A stretch of 64,000 bases of DNA from an alpha proteobacterium HIMB114. Lineage in GTDB: Bacteria; Pseudomonadota; Alphaproteobacteria; Pelagibacterales; Pelagibacteraceae. The number at the start of each line of letters is the position of its first letter. Positions within the stretch are counted from its first letter, which is position 1. Under the pieces are notes generated by a model. That model was not told the DNA's origin and made no database searches. It worked only from the letters and a program-made list of their open reading frames with translations. The stretch spans positions 1,054,001-1,118,000 of the forward strand of contig ADAC02000001.1 in assembly GCA_000163555.2 (NCBI GenBank), in the 5' to 3' direction. A program made the position numbers and the translations under genes. Positions 53,974 through 63,937 of this stretch are shown in pieces.

Positions 53974-54190
53974 TAAAATTGCAGCAATTCTAGGAACAGG
54001 TTTAACGATTATTTTTTTATTAGGCGTAACCATTACTTTGAACGCCTCGAACATGATTACTTTTTTTGATATTTTGCCAGTATGGATAATCATGGGTGCT
54101 GCAATTTTTATGATGATGATCGAAGTTTTAGAGATTTTTGATATTCATGTTGCAGATACAATGGCAAAAAAATTTCTTAAAAAAAAATAA
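53966..54190 (+). CDS. Small membrane protein, unknown
   Basis: A 74-residue protein with two hydrophobic helices (about 8-28 and 35-55) and a Lys-rich C-terminus. No family recognised. It overlaps the amidase end by 8 bp, so it is expressed with it, and is followed by an EamA gene 10 bp away. The conserved frame and start context (AGGAG upstream) support it. Confidence 0.65.
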   Translation: MINKIAAILGTGLTIIFLLGVTITLNASNMITFFDILPVWIIMGAAIFMMMIEVLEIFDIHVADTMAKKFLKKK

Positions 54191-54199
54191 TTTTTTAAA

Positions 54200-55105
54200 T
54201 TGAAAAACAAAAAAAAGAACATTTCGTCTTTTTTTCAATTTTCATTATTGTTTATTCAACCTATTTTTATGACTAGCAATATTGCTATTGCTCGTGGAGC
54301 ATTAGGTAATATTCCGCCGATTTCTTTAGCTTTCTCAAGATGGCTATTAGTTTTTTTGATTATATTTCCATTTATTTATCAATCTATTTTTAAGAAAAAA
54401 AAATATTTTAAAGAAGAGTTCTGGAAACTTACTTTTTTGGCATCCACAGGTTATGTGGGGTGTGGCGCACTTCCTTATATTTCTGGGTTAACTACTACAG
54501 TTACAAATATGTCAATTATTTATGCTTTGTCTCCAATTTTTATCGTATTGTTATCGGCTTATATTTACAAAGAGAGATTAAAAATTTTTCAATATAGTGG
54601 GGTTATATTAAGCTTGTTTGGAGTTTCATTTATTGTCTTTAAGGGTAATTTTAATAATTTTGTAAATTTAAACTTTACTACAGGAGATCTTTGGATTTTT
54701 GGTGCAGCTGTTTCGTGGTCATTATTTTCAATTTTTTTAATAAATTGGAAAAGCAAGTTCAGTATTATAGAGAGATTTACCTTAATGAGCTTTATTGGAT
54801 CAATTATTTTAGCTCCCTTTTTTATTATTGAGCATTTATATTTTTTACCCACCACATTCGATACGATATATTTTGAGTTTTCATTAGTCGCTGCTTTATT
54901 TCCAGGAATTATTGCTTTTTTGATGTACACAAAATTGCAACAAGTAGTTGGCGCTTCAATAGCTGGGCTGACAGTTTATTTGATGCCGATTTATGGATCA
55001 ATTTATGGGATGGTTTTGTTTTCAGAAAATCTTGTTAATTATCATTTTTATGGTGCTTTAATGGTTTTGTTAGGAATATTTTTAGCTAAAAAAAAATATA
55101 AATGA
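54200..55105 (+). CDS. EamA/DMT family transporter
   Basis: A 301-residue protein with ten predicted helices, organised as two EamA repeats. FMTSNIAIARGALGNIPPISLAFSRW is the first repeat signature and GALMVLLGIFLAKKKY the end of the second. These carriers move metabolites or amino acids in either direction. The start codon appears to be TTG at 54200, which yields the normal first helix; no ATG fits. Start is therefore uncertain. Confidence 0.8.
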   Translation: MKNKKKNISSFFQFSLLFIQPIFMTSNIAIARGALGNIPPISLAFSRWLLVFLIIFPFIYQSIFKKKKYFKEEFWKLTFLASTGYVGCGALPYISGLTTTVTNMSIIYALSPIFIVLLSAYIYKERLKIFQYSGVILSLFGVSFIVFKGNFNNFVNLNFTTGDLWIFGAAVSWSLFSIFLINWKSKFSIIERFTLMSFIGSIILAPFFIIEHLYFLPTTFDTIYFEFSLVAALFPGIIAFLMYTKLQQVVGASIAGLTVYLMPIYGSIYGMVLFSENLVNYHFYGALMVLLGIFLAKKKYK

Positions 55106-55908
55106 AAATGATAAAATATTTTTTTTTACTAGGCTTATTATCTTATCTTTCAATTTTATTATTTATGTTCTTGTTTCAAAGAACTTTTATGTATCATCCA
55201 AATGTTAAAAATTTAGATCCAGTCCCTGCTACATTTGAATATGAAGAAGTATTCATTCCTTCGGAAAAAAACATTGAGTTAAGATCTTGGTTTAGTTTTA
55301 AGCCAGAAAATAAAAAAACTGTATTATTTTTTCATGGAAACGCCGGAGAACTGAGTGCAAGAGTTTATAAATTGAATAAATTTAGTGAAATTGATGTAAA
55401 CTTTTTAATTATTTCATGGAGAGGTTTTAGTGGTAATAACGGCAAACCTACTGAGAAAGGTTTGTATCAAGATGCAAAAAAAGCTGTTGAATGGCTTCAA
55501 AATAAAGGAATTAGTAAGAAAGACATTATTCTCTATGGAGAATCTTTAGGAACAGGAATTGCAGTAGAACTTGCAAGTAAAGATAACTTTTCAGGGGTAA
55601 TATTAGAGTCACCTTATACTTCTATGGTTGATATGGGAAAAAGATTTTATCCCTTTATCCCTGTAAGTCTTCTACAAAGAGACCGATATAACTCCATAAA
55701 AAAAATTAAAAAAATTAATTCTCCTATTTTAGTATTACATGGAAAAGCTGATACACTTGTCCCTTATTATATGGGCAAAAAAATATATGAAAATGCTAAT
55801 GAACCGAAATATTCATATTTCCCAACTTTTGATAATCATATGATGGCTTATGATCAAGATATGGTTAATGCATTAAAAAGTTTTTTAGATCTTAGTGCTA
55901 AGCGATAG
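55102..55908 (+). CDS. Alpha/beta hydrolase (BEM46/ABHD13-like)
   Basis: A 268-residue protein with an N-terminal membrane anchor (residues 5-25). The hydrolase core has LFFHGNAGELSAR (oxyanion), YGESLGTGIAVELA with the nucleophile Ser, and LHGKADTLVPY with the Asp and DNHM with the His. It is close to BEM46-type serine hydrolases. Substrate unknown. It overlaps the EamA gene by 4 bp and converges on csaA by 11 bp. Confidence 0.88.
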   Translation: MKMIKYFFLLGLLSYLSILLFMFLFQRTFMYHPNVKNLDPVPATFEYEEVFIPSEKNIELRSWFSFKPENKKTVLFFHGNAGELSARVYKLNKFSEIDVNFLIISWRGFSGNNGKPTEKGLYQDAKKAVEWLQNKGISKKDIILYGESLGTGIAVELASKDNFSGVILESPYTSMVDMGKRFYPFIPVSLLQRDRYNSIKKIKKINSPILVLHGKADTLVPYYMGKKIYENANEPKYSYFPTFDNHMMAYDQDMVNALKSFLDLSAKR

Positions 55909-56239
55909 GTAAGCCATTCTTCACTTTTTGAGATGGATGAAACAATACCACTTTGCCATCCTCTTCTATTGCACCAAGTATTAAAACTTCTGAATTAATT
56001 CCAGCTATATTTCTTGGTGGAAAATTACAAACTGCCATGACTTGCTTATTAATTAATTCATTAGTTTTATAGTAGCTTGTAATTTGTGCAGAAGAGGTTT
56101 TTATTCCAATTTTTTCTCCAAAATCAATTTTTAAAACGTAGGCAGGTTTTCTAGCCTTTTCGTTAATTGATGCTTCTAAAATTGTTCCGACACATATTTG
56201 AATTTTGTCATAATCCTCATATGTAATTTCTTTTTTCAT
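55898..56239 (-). CDS. csaA: CsaA-like tRNA-binding (OB-fold) protein
   Basis: A 113-residue OB-fold protein homologous to the tRNA-binding domain of methionyl-tRNA synthetase. YDKIQICVGTILEA, KPAYVLKIDFGEKIGIKTSSAQIT and NFPPRNIAGINSEVLILGA are the standard motifs. B. subtilis CsaA is a secretion-linked chaperone; in bacteria with SecB, as here, its role is unclear. One base separates it from ftsY. Confidence 0.92.
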   Translation of the reverse strand: MKKEITYEDYDKIQICVGTILEASINEKARKPAYVLKIDFGEKIGIKTSSAQITSYYKTNELINKQVMAVCNFPPRNIAGINSEVLILGAIEEDGKVVLFHPSQKVKNGLPIA

Positions 56240-56240
56240 T

Positions 56241-57158
56241 TTAATTATTCTTTGCCAAAAAGGCTTTTACAAAATCTTTTGCCACAAAAGGCTGGAGGTC
56301 ATCCACTTGTTCACCAACGCCAATGGCATATATAGGTAATTTATATTTTTCAGTAATAGACAGTAAAACACCGCCTTTAGCTGTTCCATCTAATTTAGTC
56401 ATGATTAAACCAGAGAGTTTAGAAATTTTATTAAACTCTTCAATTTGGTTAAGAGCGTTTTGCCCCGTAGTTGCATCTAGGACAATAATTGTTTTTTCTG
56501 GTGCGTTCTCGTCAATTTTTTTCATGACTCTTATGATTTTTGAAAATTCATCCATAAGATTTTTTTTGTTATGCAATCTACCAGCTGTATCAATTATACA
56601 GTAATCATAATTATTTAGCTTTGCTTTTTCCAAAGTTTTGAAAGCAACTGCAGCTGGATCAGCACCAGGATCAGATTTTTCTATATCTATAGAATTTTTT
56701 TGACACCAATTATCTAATTGTTCAATTGCAGCTGCCCTAAAAGTATCTGCAGCACCTACAATTACCTTAGAATTATTATCTTTTAAAATTTTACAAAGTT
56801 TTCCAATAGTTGTTGTTTTTCCAGTTCCATTAACGCCACACACTAAAATTGTTTTAAGTCCATTTGATTTGTTAAAAATATTTTCTTCTACAGGCTCTAA
56901 AATTTCCAGCATTTCATTAGTTAAAATTTCTAAAAAATTTTTTTGATTTAACTCTTCATCACTAAATTTTTTATTTTTAATATTTTGAATAATTTTTTCA
57001 GTTAAAGGAAGACCAATATCTGAAGAAATCATAAAGTCCCCAAGATCTTGGAGAATTTCATTTGATGGTTTTGATTTTTTAAAAATATCATTGATTCCGT
57101 TGCCAAAATTTTTTGATGTTTTTTTTAATCCCTCAGAAATTTTTTTAAAAATTTGCAT
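56241..57158 (-). CDS. ftsY: Signal recognition particle receptor FtsY
   Basis: A 305-residue SRP receptor GTPase. The N domain spans about residues 1-80, the P-loop is GVNGTGKTTTIGKL, followed by GAADTFRAAAIEQL, DTAGRLHNKKNL and TKLDGTAKGG. It lacks the long acidic A domain of E. coli FtsY and is essentially the NG core with a short amphipathic start (IFKKISEGLKKTSK) that may contact the membrane. It overlaps mtaB by one base. Confidence 0.95.
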   Translation of the reverse strand: MQIFKKISEGLKKTSKNFGNGINDIFKKSKPSNEILQDLGDFMISSDIGLPLTEKIIQNIKNKKFSDEELNQKNFLEILTNEMLEILEPVEENIFNKSNGLKTILVCGVNGTGKTTTIGKLCKILKDNNSKVIVGAADTFRAAAIEQLDNWCQKNSIDIEKSDPGADPAAVAFKTLEKAKLNNYDYCIIDTAGRLHNKKNLMDEFSKIIRVMKKIDENAPEKTIIVLDATTGQNALNQIEEFNKISKLSGLIMTKLDGTAKGGVLLSITEKYKLPIYAIGVGEQVDDLQPFVAKDFVKAFLAKNN

Positions 57159-58417
57159 TAGACTTGTATTGTTGCCTCGAGGTGATTAGGGTTGTACCCT
57201 GTAATTTGAGCAGGTATGATTTGGCCTTCTTTTAAAGAATTTATACTAGATATTTTTACCTTTAAGTAATTTTCTGAATAACCAAAAGAATTTTTTTCAG
57301 TAAGCACATTTAAAGTTTTCCCTACAGTATCTTTAAATTTATCTTTCATTTTTAATTGACCCTTTTCTCTAAGAATTTTTGCTCGTTCTTTAATTATATT
57401 TTTAGGAACTTGAGGCATTTTAGAAGCTGGCGCTTTCTCCATTGGAGAAAAAGGAAAAATATGCAAGAGCGTTAGATCACATTCATCAATAATTTTTAAA
57501 GTATTATGAAACATCTCTTCCGTTTCTGTAGGAAAACCAGCAATTAAATCTGCTCCAAATATTACTTCAGGACGTGCTAGTTTTATTTTGTTACAAAAGT
57601 CTATGGCATGCTCTCTTTGATGTCTTCTTTTCATTCTTTTTAAAATCATATTATCACCTGATTGCATTGATAAATGAAAATGCGGCATAACCCTTTTTTC
57701 TGATGAAAGAATTTCAAATAATAAGCTATCAATTTCTATAGAGTCCAAAGATGATAATCTAAGTCTTTTTAGTTCTTTATTATTTTTTAAGATCGCTTCA
57801 ACAAGTTTTCCTAAATTTACTTTTTCATCTAGATCAGGACCGTATGAGGTTAAATCAACACCAGTAAGAATGATTTCATTAAAACCTTTTTCGTTAAGCA
57901 TTTTAATTTGCTCTAAAATATTATTAATTGGCAAACTTCTTGAATTTCCTCTGCCATAAGGAATTGTACAAAATGTGCATCTATGATCACAGCCATTTTG
58001 AATTTGTATAAAAGCCCTCGAATGATTTTCAAAACTTTCAATAAACTGAGGAGCTATCGTTTTAAGCTCCATAATATCTGATATTTTATTTGCTATTTTT
58101 TCATTTGAAATTTTTAAAAATGTTTCAAACTCCATTTTTTCTTTATTACCAATTACATGATCAACTTCACTCATGCTAAGAAAAGTTTTGCTGTCTATTT
58201 GAGATGCGCAACCTGTTACAATTATTTTTTTATTAGGATATTTTTTTTTAAATTTTCTTATATCGTCAATAACTTTTTTTTTTGCTTCATTTGTGACTGA
58301 GCAACTGTTAAACAAAATATAATTCTTTAGATTTGCTTTCTCTAAATGTTTTTGCATAACTTCAGATTCATAAATATTGAGTCGACAACCATAAGTTATG
58401 ATATTTTTACTTAACAT
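57158..58417 (-). CDS. mtaB: tRNA t6A37 methylthiotransferase MtaB
   Basis: A 419-residue radical-SAM methylthiotransferase that makes 2-methylthio-t6A in tRNA. The N-terminal UPF0004 domain has TYGCRLNIYESE and NSCSVTNEA, the radical SAM core CDHRCTFCTIPYGRG, then GADLIAGFPTETEE, and a C-terminal TRAM domain is recognisable. It belongs to the MtaB subgroup by position and the GCRLN start, not MiaB. It overlaps dapF by one base. Confidence 0.93.
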   Translation of the reverse strand: MLSKNIITYGCRLNIYESEVMQKHLEKANLKNYILFNSCSVTNEAKKKVIDDIRKFKKKYPNKKIIVTGCASQIDSKTFLSMSEVDHVIGNKEKMEFETFLKISNEKIANKISDIMELKTIAPQFIESFENHSRAFIQIQNGCDHRCTFCTIPYGRGNSRSLPINNILEQIKMLNEKGFNEIILTGVDLTSYGPDLDEKVNLGKLVEAILKNNKELKRLRLSSLDSIEIDSLLFEILSSEKRVMPHFHLSMQSGDNMILKRMKRRHQREHAIDFCNKIKLARPEVIFGADLIAGFPTETEEMFHNTLKIIDECDLTLLHIFPFSPMEKAPASKMPQVPKNIIKERAKILREKGQLKMKDKFKDTVGKTLNVLTEKNSFGYSENYLKVKISSINSLKEGQIIPAQITGYNPNHLEATIQV

Positions 58418-59229
58418 TATAAGTTAACTTCTATTTCTTTTTTTTCTGATACTGGGCCAGTCATCATCATCGTTTTGTCAGAATTAATTTTAATCAGCAA
58501 GTGTCCTTTTTGAAAATGTATATTAACTGGATTTTTAGTAAGTTTTAAATCTGACGCTATATAAGCAGTTGCACATGCTGCAGTTCCGCAAGCTAATGTT
58601 TTACCAGCTCCTCTTTCCCACACATTAATATCTATGTTATCTTCATTTTGTATATCTGCAAAAGTAACATTTATTCTATCTGGAAAATATTTTAAGTTTT
58701 CAATTATTGGCCCAATTTTTTTTAATTCTTCATCAGATATTTTTTCAAAAAAAACAATGTGTGGATTTCCTACGTTTATCAAATGACCCTTTAATTTTTT
58801 ACTATTAATTTCAATTAAAAAAGGATTGTTTTGCACATCATTAGTGACTGGTATTTCTGATAGTTTAATTTTTGGTTTTGGCATTATAACATTAATTAAA
58901 TTATCAGTATTTTTAGATCCGATATGTACAAAGCTATTAACTTTAAATGTTACATTATCTTTATTTTTTTCTTTTATTAAAATATCTGAGATACACCTAT
59001 TACCATTTCCACAAGCATCTGCCATTCGACCATCTGAATTAAAATATTTTATTTCAGCATCAGCTTGAGTTGAATTTTCCATATAAATTAACTGATCAAA
59101 ACCAATTCCTCTTTCTCTGTTAGAAAGCTTTAAAATTTGTTCTGGACTTAAAGAGATTTTTTGATTTCTATTATCAATTATTAAGAAATCATTTCCTAAA
59201 CCATCCATCTTAAATGCTTTAAATTTCAT
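58417..59229 (-). CDS. dapF: Diaminopimelate epimerase
   Basis: DapF converts LL- to meso-diaminopimelate for lysine and peptidoglycan. Both catalytic cysteines are seen: ACGNGNRCI (first Cys) and LACGTAACATAYI (second Cys). The start KFKAFKMDGLGNDFLIIDNR is typical. Length 270. The divergent neighbour is ffh, with a hairpin-rich 171-bp spacer. Confidence 0.95.
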   Translation of the reverse strand: MKFKAFKMDGLGNDFLIIDNRNQKISLSPEQILKLSNRERGIGFDQLIYMENSTQADAEIKYFNSDGRMADACGNGNRCISDILIKEKNKDNVTFKVNSFVHIGSKNTDNLINVIMPKPKIKLSEIPVTNDVQNNPFLIEINSKKLKGHLINVGNPHIVFFEKISDEELKKIGPIIENLKYFPDRINVTFADIQNEDNIDINVWERGAGKTLACGTAACATAYIASDLKLTKNPVNIHFQKGHLLIKINSDKTMMMTGPVSEKKEIEVNL

Positions 59230-59296
59230 AATTATTTAGTTTTAGACCGTTTTCTTGACTTTATAAACATATCTATGTAGTTTCAGACCACTTCCA

Positions 59297-59372
59297 AGAA
59301 AAAGATAGTCTTTTTCTGGTGTCTCTTAATAAGAGAGATCAACACTAGTCAGCGAGTTTTCGCCCACTAGTG
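59297..59372 (+). promoter_or_regulatory. Hairpin-rich leader upstream of ffh
   Basis: Three adjacent hairpins in the gap between dapF and ffh: AGAAAAAGA/TCTTTTTCT (59297-59305/59309-59317, loop TAG), TCTCTT/AAGAGA (59322-59327/59331-59336), and CACTAGT/ACTAGTG (59343-59349/59366-59372) with GCGA/TCGC (59352-59355/59360-59363) inside. GGAAG at 59384-59388 lies before the ATG at 59401. It may regulate ffh at RNA level. It does not resemble the SRP RNA itself. Confidence 0.4.
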
Positions 59373-59400
59373 CAATACCTGCTGGAAGTAAAGAAAAATT

Positions 59401-60762
59401 ATGTTTGAAAATTTAACAGATAAAATTGAGTCGGCCTTTTCCTTTTTCAATAAGATAACAAGGCTAGATGAGAAACAAGCTGACGAGGGTCTTAGAAAAA
59501 TAAGACAAGCTTTATTAGAATCTGATGTTGCGCTTTCGGTTACTAAAAAATTTATTGAAGATGTAAAACCAAAAATTATCGGCCAAGAAGTTTTAAAGTC
59601 TATAACTCCTGGCCAGATGATTATCAAAATCGTAAATGATGAATTGATCAATGTATTAGGTAGTGAGAAGTCTGATTTAAATTTAGAAAATGTTCCACCA
59701 GTTAAAATTTTAGTAGTTGGTTTACAAGGTTCGGGAAAAACAACTTCAACAGCAAAATTAGCTCATTTTTTACAAAAAAAATTAACAAAAAAAGTTTTAA
59801 TGACGAGTTTGGATATCTATCGTCCAGCAGCTCAACAACAATTACAGGTGCTTGGAAATGATAACGATATTAAAACATTGCCCATTATTGAAGGTCAATT
59901 ACCTGTTGAAATATCAAAGAGAGCTTTGAATGCAGTTTCTTTAAGTGGTGAGGATGTGGTTATTTTTGATACTGCGGGAAGAACTCAAATTGATCAACAG
60001 ATGATGATGGAGCTAAAACAGCTTGAAAATGAAATACGGCCGCATGAAATTATACTTGTTGCAGATTCGTTAACAGGTCAAGACGCTGTAAATATTGCTC
60101 AAGAATTTCAAAAAACTGTAAATTTATCATCGATTATTCTGACAAGAATTGATGGTGACGGAAAAGGTGGTGCTGCTTTAAGTATGAAGGCAGTAACAGG
60201 ATGTCCAATTAAATTTTTAGCTACTGGTGAGAAAATTGATCAGTTAGAAACTTTTCATCCTGATCGTATTGCAAATCGAATTCTTGGCATGGGAGATGTT
60301 GTATCATTAGTTGAAAAAGTTGCTGAAGATCTAGAGCAAGAAAAAATTGAAAAAATTGAAGATGATATAAAAAAAGGATCTTTTACCTTTGATACATACC
60401 TTCAACAAATAAGACAGATGAAGAAAGTAGGAGGTATGAGCGGAGTACTTAGTATGATGCCAGGTGTTTCAAAGATGAAAAAGCAAATTGACGAATCAAA
60501 TCTAGATGAAAGCTTACTAAATAAACAGGAGGCAATCATTTTATCAATGACACAAAAAGAGAGAGATAATCCAAAAATTATTGGAGGCTCAAGGAAAAAA
60601 AGAATTGCAAATGGATCTGGTACAGACATTTCAATGGTGAATAAACTTCTCAAACAACACAAGATGATGACAAATGTTATGAAAAAAATGTCAAAAGGTG
60701 GAAGAGGAGCTTTACAAGGTTTGGATGGTATTCCACCAGACCTTTTAAATAACTTAAAATAA
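59401..60762 (+). CDS. ffh: Signal recognition particle protein Ffh
   Basis: A 453-residue SRP54 GTPase. The N domain is at residues 1-90; the G domain has [42 protein letters not shown] and [16 protein letters not shown]; the Met-rich M domain lies after about 300 ([18 protein letters not shown], then [20 protein letters not shown]). It recognises signal sequences and targets the ribosome to FtsY. First gene of the ffh-rpsP-trmD-rplS-leuCD cluster. Confidence 0.97.
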   Translation: MFENLTDKIESAFSFFNKITRLDEKQADEGLRKIRQALLESDVALSVTKKFIEDVKPKIIGQEVLKSITPGQMIIKIVNDELINVLGSEKSDLNLENVPPVKILVVGLQGSGKTTSTAKLAHFLQKKLTKKVLMTSLDIYRPAAQQQLQVLGNDNDIKTLPIIEGQLPVEISKRALNAVSLSGEDVVIFDTAGRTQIDQQMMMELKQLENEIRPHEIILVADSLTGQDAVNIAQEFQKTVNLSSIILTRIDGDGKGGAALSMKAVTGCPIKFLATGEKIDQLETFHPDRIANRILGMGDVVSLVEKVAEDLEQEKIEKIEDDIKKGSFTFDTYLQQIRQMKKVGGMSGVLSMMPGVSKMKKQIDESNLDESLLNKQEAIILSMTQKERDNPKIIGGSRKKRIANGSGTDISMVNKLLKQHKMMTNVMKKMSKGGRGALQGLDGIPPDLLNNLK

Positions 60763-60779
60763 AAAAAGAAAGGAACACA

Positions 60780-61313
60780 ATGTTAAAAATAAGAATGTCT
60801 AGAGGAGGTGCAAAAAAAAGACCAGTTTATAAAATTGTAATTGCAGACTCTAGAAAACCACGTGATGGAAGATTTATAGAAAAAGTTGGCTTTTTTAATC
60901 CTCTGTTACCGAAAGATAAAAAAGAAAGATTGAGCCTAGATATTGAGAGAATTAAATATTGGTTAGAAAAAGGTGCAAAGCCATCTGATCGTATTGCAAG
61001 GTTTTTAGGTGAAGCAAATGTAATTCCTAAACCTGCACAAAAGAATAACCCAATTAAAGCTAAACCAAAAAAGAAAGCTCAAGAAAGATTAGCTGCAGCA
61101 GAAGAAGCAAAAAAAGCTGTTGAAGAAGCTGCAAAAGCAGAAGCTGAGAAACCGGCTGAACCAGCTCAACCTGAGAATGAAGCTAAAGCTGAAACAGAGG
61201 CTCCTAAAGAAGAAAAAGCTGCTGCTGAAATAAAGCCAGAAGCAGAGGCTCCTAAAGAAGAAAAAGCAGCCGAAGCTCCAAAAGCTGAAAGTAAAGAAGA
61301 AAATAAAAAATAA
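60780..61313 (+). CDS. rpsP: 30S ribosomal protein S16 with long Ala/Glu/Lys C-terminal tail
   Basis: Ribosomal protein S16 core of about 80 residues ([50 protein letters not shown]). It is followed by a tail of nearly 100 residues of Ala, Glu, Lys and Pro with imperfect repeats (EAPKEEKAA seen twice). Typical S16 is 80-90 residues, so this tail about doubles the protein. An AAAGGAACAC sequence precedes the ATG. No rimM follows. Confidence 0.95.
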   Translation: MLKIRMSRGGAKKRPVYKIVIADSRKPRDGRFIEKVGFFNPLLPKDKKERLSLDIERIKYWLEKGAKPSDRIARFLGEANVIPKPAQKNNPIKAKPKKKAQERLAAAEEAKKAVEEAAKAEAEKPAEPAQPENEAKAETEAPKEEKAAAEIKPEAEAPKEEKAAEAPKAESKEENKK

Positions 61314-61320
61314 ACTAGTT

Positions 61321-62016
61321 ATGTTCTCAGCAAATATTTTTACATTGTATCCTGAAATTTTTCCTGGAGCTCTTGGTCATGGAATTTACCAAAGAGCTTC
61401 AGAAAAAAAAATTTGGGAATTAAATGTTAAAAATATTCGTGATTATGCATATGACAAGCATGCCACAGTAGATGACAAACCTTTTGGCGGTGGCAGCGGG
61501 ATGGTTTTGAAAGCTGATGTGATTAATGAATGTTTAGAGAAAAATTCAAACGATTATAAAACTTATTATTTATCTCCAAGGGGCAAAGTATTTAATCAAG
61601 AACTTGCCAATGAATTTTCAAAATTAAAAGGAATAAACTTATTATGTGGTCATTTTGAAGGAGTTGATCAGAGAGTATTGGATCACAGAAATATTGATGA
61701 AATTTCTGTTGGTGATTATGTTCTCTCAGGTGGAGAAAGTGCTGCAGTTGTTGTGCTTGATGCTGTCATAAGATTATTGCCAGGTGTTCTTGGTAATGAA
61801 AACTCAACTAAAGAAGAGAGCTTTAATAATCATTTACTTGAATATCCTCAATACACTCAGCCAAGAAAATGGCGAGATTTAGAGGTTCCGGAGGTTCTAT
61901 TATCTGGGAATCACGGGGAAATAAAAGACTGGCGTTTAAACCAATCACAGAGTATAACTCAGCGCCTTAGACCAGATTTATGGACTAAGCACTGTAACAA
62001 AAGTAAAAAAAATTAA
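61321..62016 (+). CDS. trmD: tRNA (guanine37-N1)-methyltransferase
   Basis: TrmD methylates G37 of tRNAs. The trefoil-knot motifs LSPRGKVFNQELA, LLCGHFEGVDQRVLDH, EISVGDYVLSGGE and the C-terminal LEYPQYTQPRKWRDLEVPEVLLSGNH are all present. Length 231. It follows rpsP at 7 bp, whereas in most bacteria rimM lies in between. Confidence 0.97.
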   Translation: MFSANIFTLYPEIFPGALGHGIYQRASEKKIWELNVKNIRDYAYDKHATVDDKPFGGGSGMVLKADVINECLEKNSNDYKTYYLSPRGKVFNQELANEFSKLKGINLLCGHFEGVDQRVLDHRNIDEISVGDYVLSGGESAAVVVLDAVIRLLPGVLGNENSTKEESFNNHLLEYPQYTQPRKWRDLEVPEVLLSGNHGEIKDWRLNQSQSITQRLRPDLWTKHCNKSKKN

Positions 62017-62019
62017 AAA

Positions 62020-62523
62020 ATGAATAGAATTGAAGAAATTGAAAAGAAACATTTAGAACAAGTTTCTGCTGGAAAAAAAATAACAGAATTTTTCCCTGGA
62101 GACACAATTAAAGTTAACGTTAGAATTGTAGAAGGAAAGAGACAAAGAGTTCAGGCTTTTGAGGGAGTTTGTATAGCTAAGAAAAATGGTGGAATTAATT
62201 CTTCATTCACAGTCAGGAAAGTTTCTTTTGGTGAAGGTGTTGAAAGAGTGTTCCAATTATACAGTCCAAACCTAGACTCTGTTGAATTGATACGTTCTGG
62301 AAAAGTAAGAAGAGCTAAACTTTATTATTTAAGAGACAGAAGTGGTAAATCTGCTCGTATTAACGAAAAAATCAAAAAGAAATTAGGTATAGAAGTAGTT
62401 CAAGAAGCTAAAAAAGAGCAAGTAGTTAGCGAAAACTCAATAAAAGACGATGTAGAAAAGCAACCTGCTCCAACTGAAACAAAATCAGAAAATCCTAAAG
62501 ATACAAATCAAGAAAAAAAATAA
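62020..62523 (+). CDS. rplS: 50S ribosomal protein L19 with C-terminal extension
   Basis: Ribosomal L19 core (residues 1 to about 118): [44 protein letters not shown] and [18 protein letters not shown]. The last 45-50 residues are a charged tail (Lys, Glu, Pro, Asn) absent from typical L19 of about 115 residues. It resembles the S16 tail in character but not in repeated sequence. Start ATG 62020 is 3 bp after trmD. Confidence 0.95.
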   Translation: MNRIEEIEKKHLEQVSAGKKITEFFPGDTIKVNVRIVEGKRQRVQAFEGVCIAKKNGGINSSFTVRKVSFGEGVERVFQLYSPNLDSVELIRSGKVRRAKLYYLRDRSGKSARINEKIKKKLGIEVVQEAKKEQVVSENSIKDDVEKQPAPTETKSENPKDTNQEKK

Positions 62524-62530
62524 TCATATA

Positions 62531-63937
62531 ATGGCTCAAACATTATACGACAAATTATTCGATAATCATTTGGTGGCAAAACAGGAAGATGGCACATGTT
62601 TATTGTACATTGATAGACACTTAGTTCACGAAGTAACTAGCCCACAAGCTTTTGAAGGCTTGAGAATGAATAATAGAAAAGTCAAGCACCCAGAGTATAC
62701 ATTGGCTGTTGCTGATCACAACGTTCCTACAACAGATCGTAGCAAACCAATTGAAAATGAAGATTCAAGAATTCAATATGAAACTTTAGATAATAACTGC
62801 AAAGAGTTTGGTATCGATTTTTTTGGTTTAAATGATATTCGACAAGGAATTGTTCATGTGATTGGGCCAGAGCAAGGTTTAACACAACCGGGTATGACAA
62901 TAGTTTGTGGTGATAGTCATACAGCAACGCACGGCGCGTTTGGCGCTTTAGCATTTGGAATTGGCACGTCAGAAGTTGAACACGTATTAGCAACTCAAAC
63001 TTTGATTCAACAAAAATCTAAGAACATGAAAATTGAAATTCAAGGTAAACTTCCAACAGGAGTAACTGCCAAAGACATTATCTTAACAATAATTGGTAAG
63101 ATAGGAACGGCGGGTGGAACTGGTTTCGTAATTGAGTATTGTGGTGAGGCAATTAAGAATTTAACAATGGAAGAAAGAATGACAGTCTGCAATATGTCTA
63201 TTGAGGCAGGTGCAAGAGCTGGGATTATTCAACCAGATGAAAAAACAGTTGAATTTTTAAAAGATAGACCTTTATCTCCAAAAGGTGAAAATTGGGAGAA
63301 AGCAAAAAACTATTGGTTGTCATTAAAATCTGATGAAGGTGCAAAATATGATGAGACACTAATTTTAAAAGCAGAAGAAATAATTCCTTCCGTAACATGG
63401 GGAACTAGTCCTGAAGATGTATTGCCAATAAATGCTTCAGTGCCTGGACCAGAAAAATTTTCTGACTCAGATAAACGAAAAGCAGTAGAAAGATCTTTGG
63501 ATTATATGGGATTAAGCCCTAATACTAAATTAGATGAAATTTCTATTGATAAGGTTTTTATTGGATCATGTACAAATGGAAGAATTCAAGATCTAAGAGC
63601 AGCAGCAGAAATTTTAAAAGGTAAAAAAATTGCAAAAAATGTTACTGGCTACGTTGTTCCAGGCTCTGGGTTAGTTAAAAAACAAGCAGAAGAAGAAGGA
63701 TTAGATAAAATTTTTATAGACTCTGGACTTGAATGGAGAAACGCAGGTTGTTCAATGTGTTTAGGCATGAACCCTGATCAATTAAAACCCCAAGAAAGAT
63801 GCGCGTCTACATCAAATAGAAATTTTGAAGGAAGACAAGGCAGAGGTGGAAGAACTCATTTATGTAGTCCTGCAATGGCAGCAGCAGCAGCTATTGAAGG
63901 AAAATTAACTGATGTAAGAAAGTTTTATAATGGATAA
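62531..63937 (+). CDS. leuC: 3-isopropylmalate dehydratase large subunit
   Basis: LeuC with LeuD isomerises 2- to 3-isopropylmalate in leucine synthesis, using a [4Fe-4S] cluster. [12 protein letters not shown] and [16 protein letters not shown] start the protein, [20 protein letters not shown] is the aconitase signature, and [16 protein letters not shown] and [10 protein letters not shown] hold the cluster cysteines. Length 468. It overlaps leuD by 8 bp. Confidence 0.97.
   Translation: MAQTLYDKLFDNHLVAKQEDGTCLLYIDRHLVHEVTSPQAFEGLRMNNRKVKHPEYTLAVADHNVPTTDRSKPIENEDSRIQYETLDNNCKEFGIDFFGLNDIRQGIVHVIGPEQGLTQPGMTIVCGDSHTATHGAFGALAFGIGTSEVEHVLATQTLIQQKSKNMKIEIQGKLPTGVTAKDIILTIIGKIGTAGGTGFVIEYCGEAIKNLTMEERMTVCNMSIEAGARAGIIQPDEKTVEFLKDRPLSPKGENWEKAKNYWLSLKSDEGAKYDETLILKAEEIIPSVTWGTSPEDVLPINASVPGPEKFSDSDKRKAVERSLDYMGLSPNTKLDEISIDKVFIGSCTNGRIQDLRAAAEILKGKKIAKNVTGYVVPGSGLVKKQAEEEGLDKIFIDSGLEWRNAGCSMCLGMNPDQLKPQERCASTSNRNFEGRQGRGGRTHLCSPAMAAAAAIEGKLTDVRKFYNG

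Noticed and set aside
59230-59400. SRP RNA (4.5S) gene next to ffh
   Set aside because: The conserved core with GGAA tetraloop and AGGTCCGGAAGGAAGCAGC-like bulges is not present, and the hairpins have unrelated loops.
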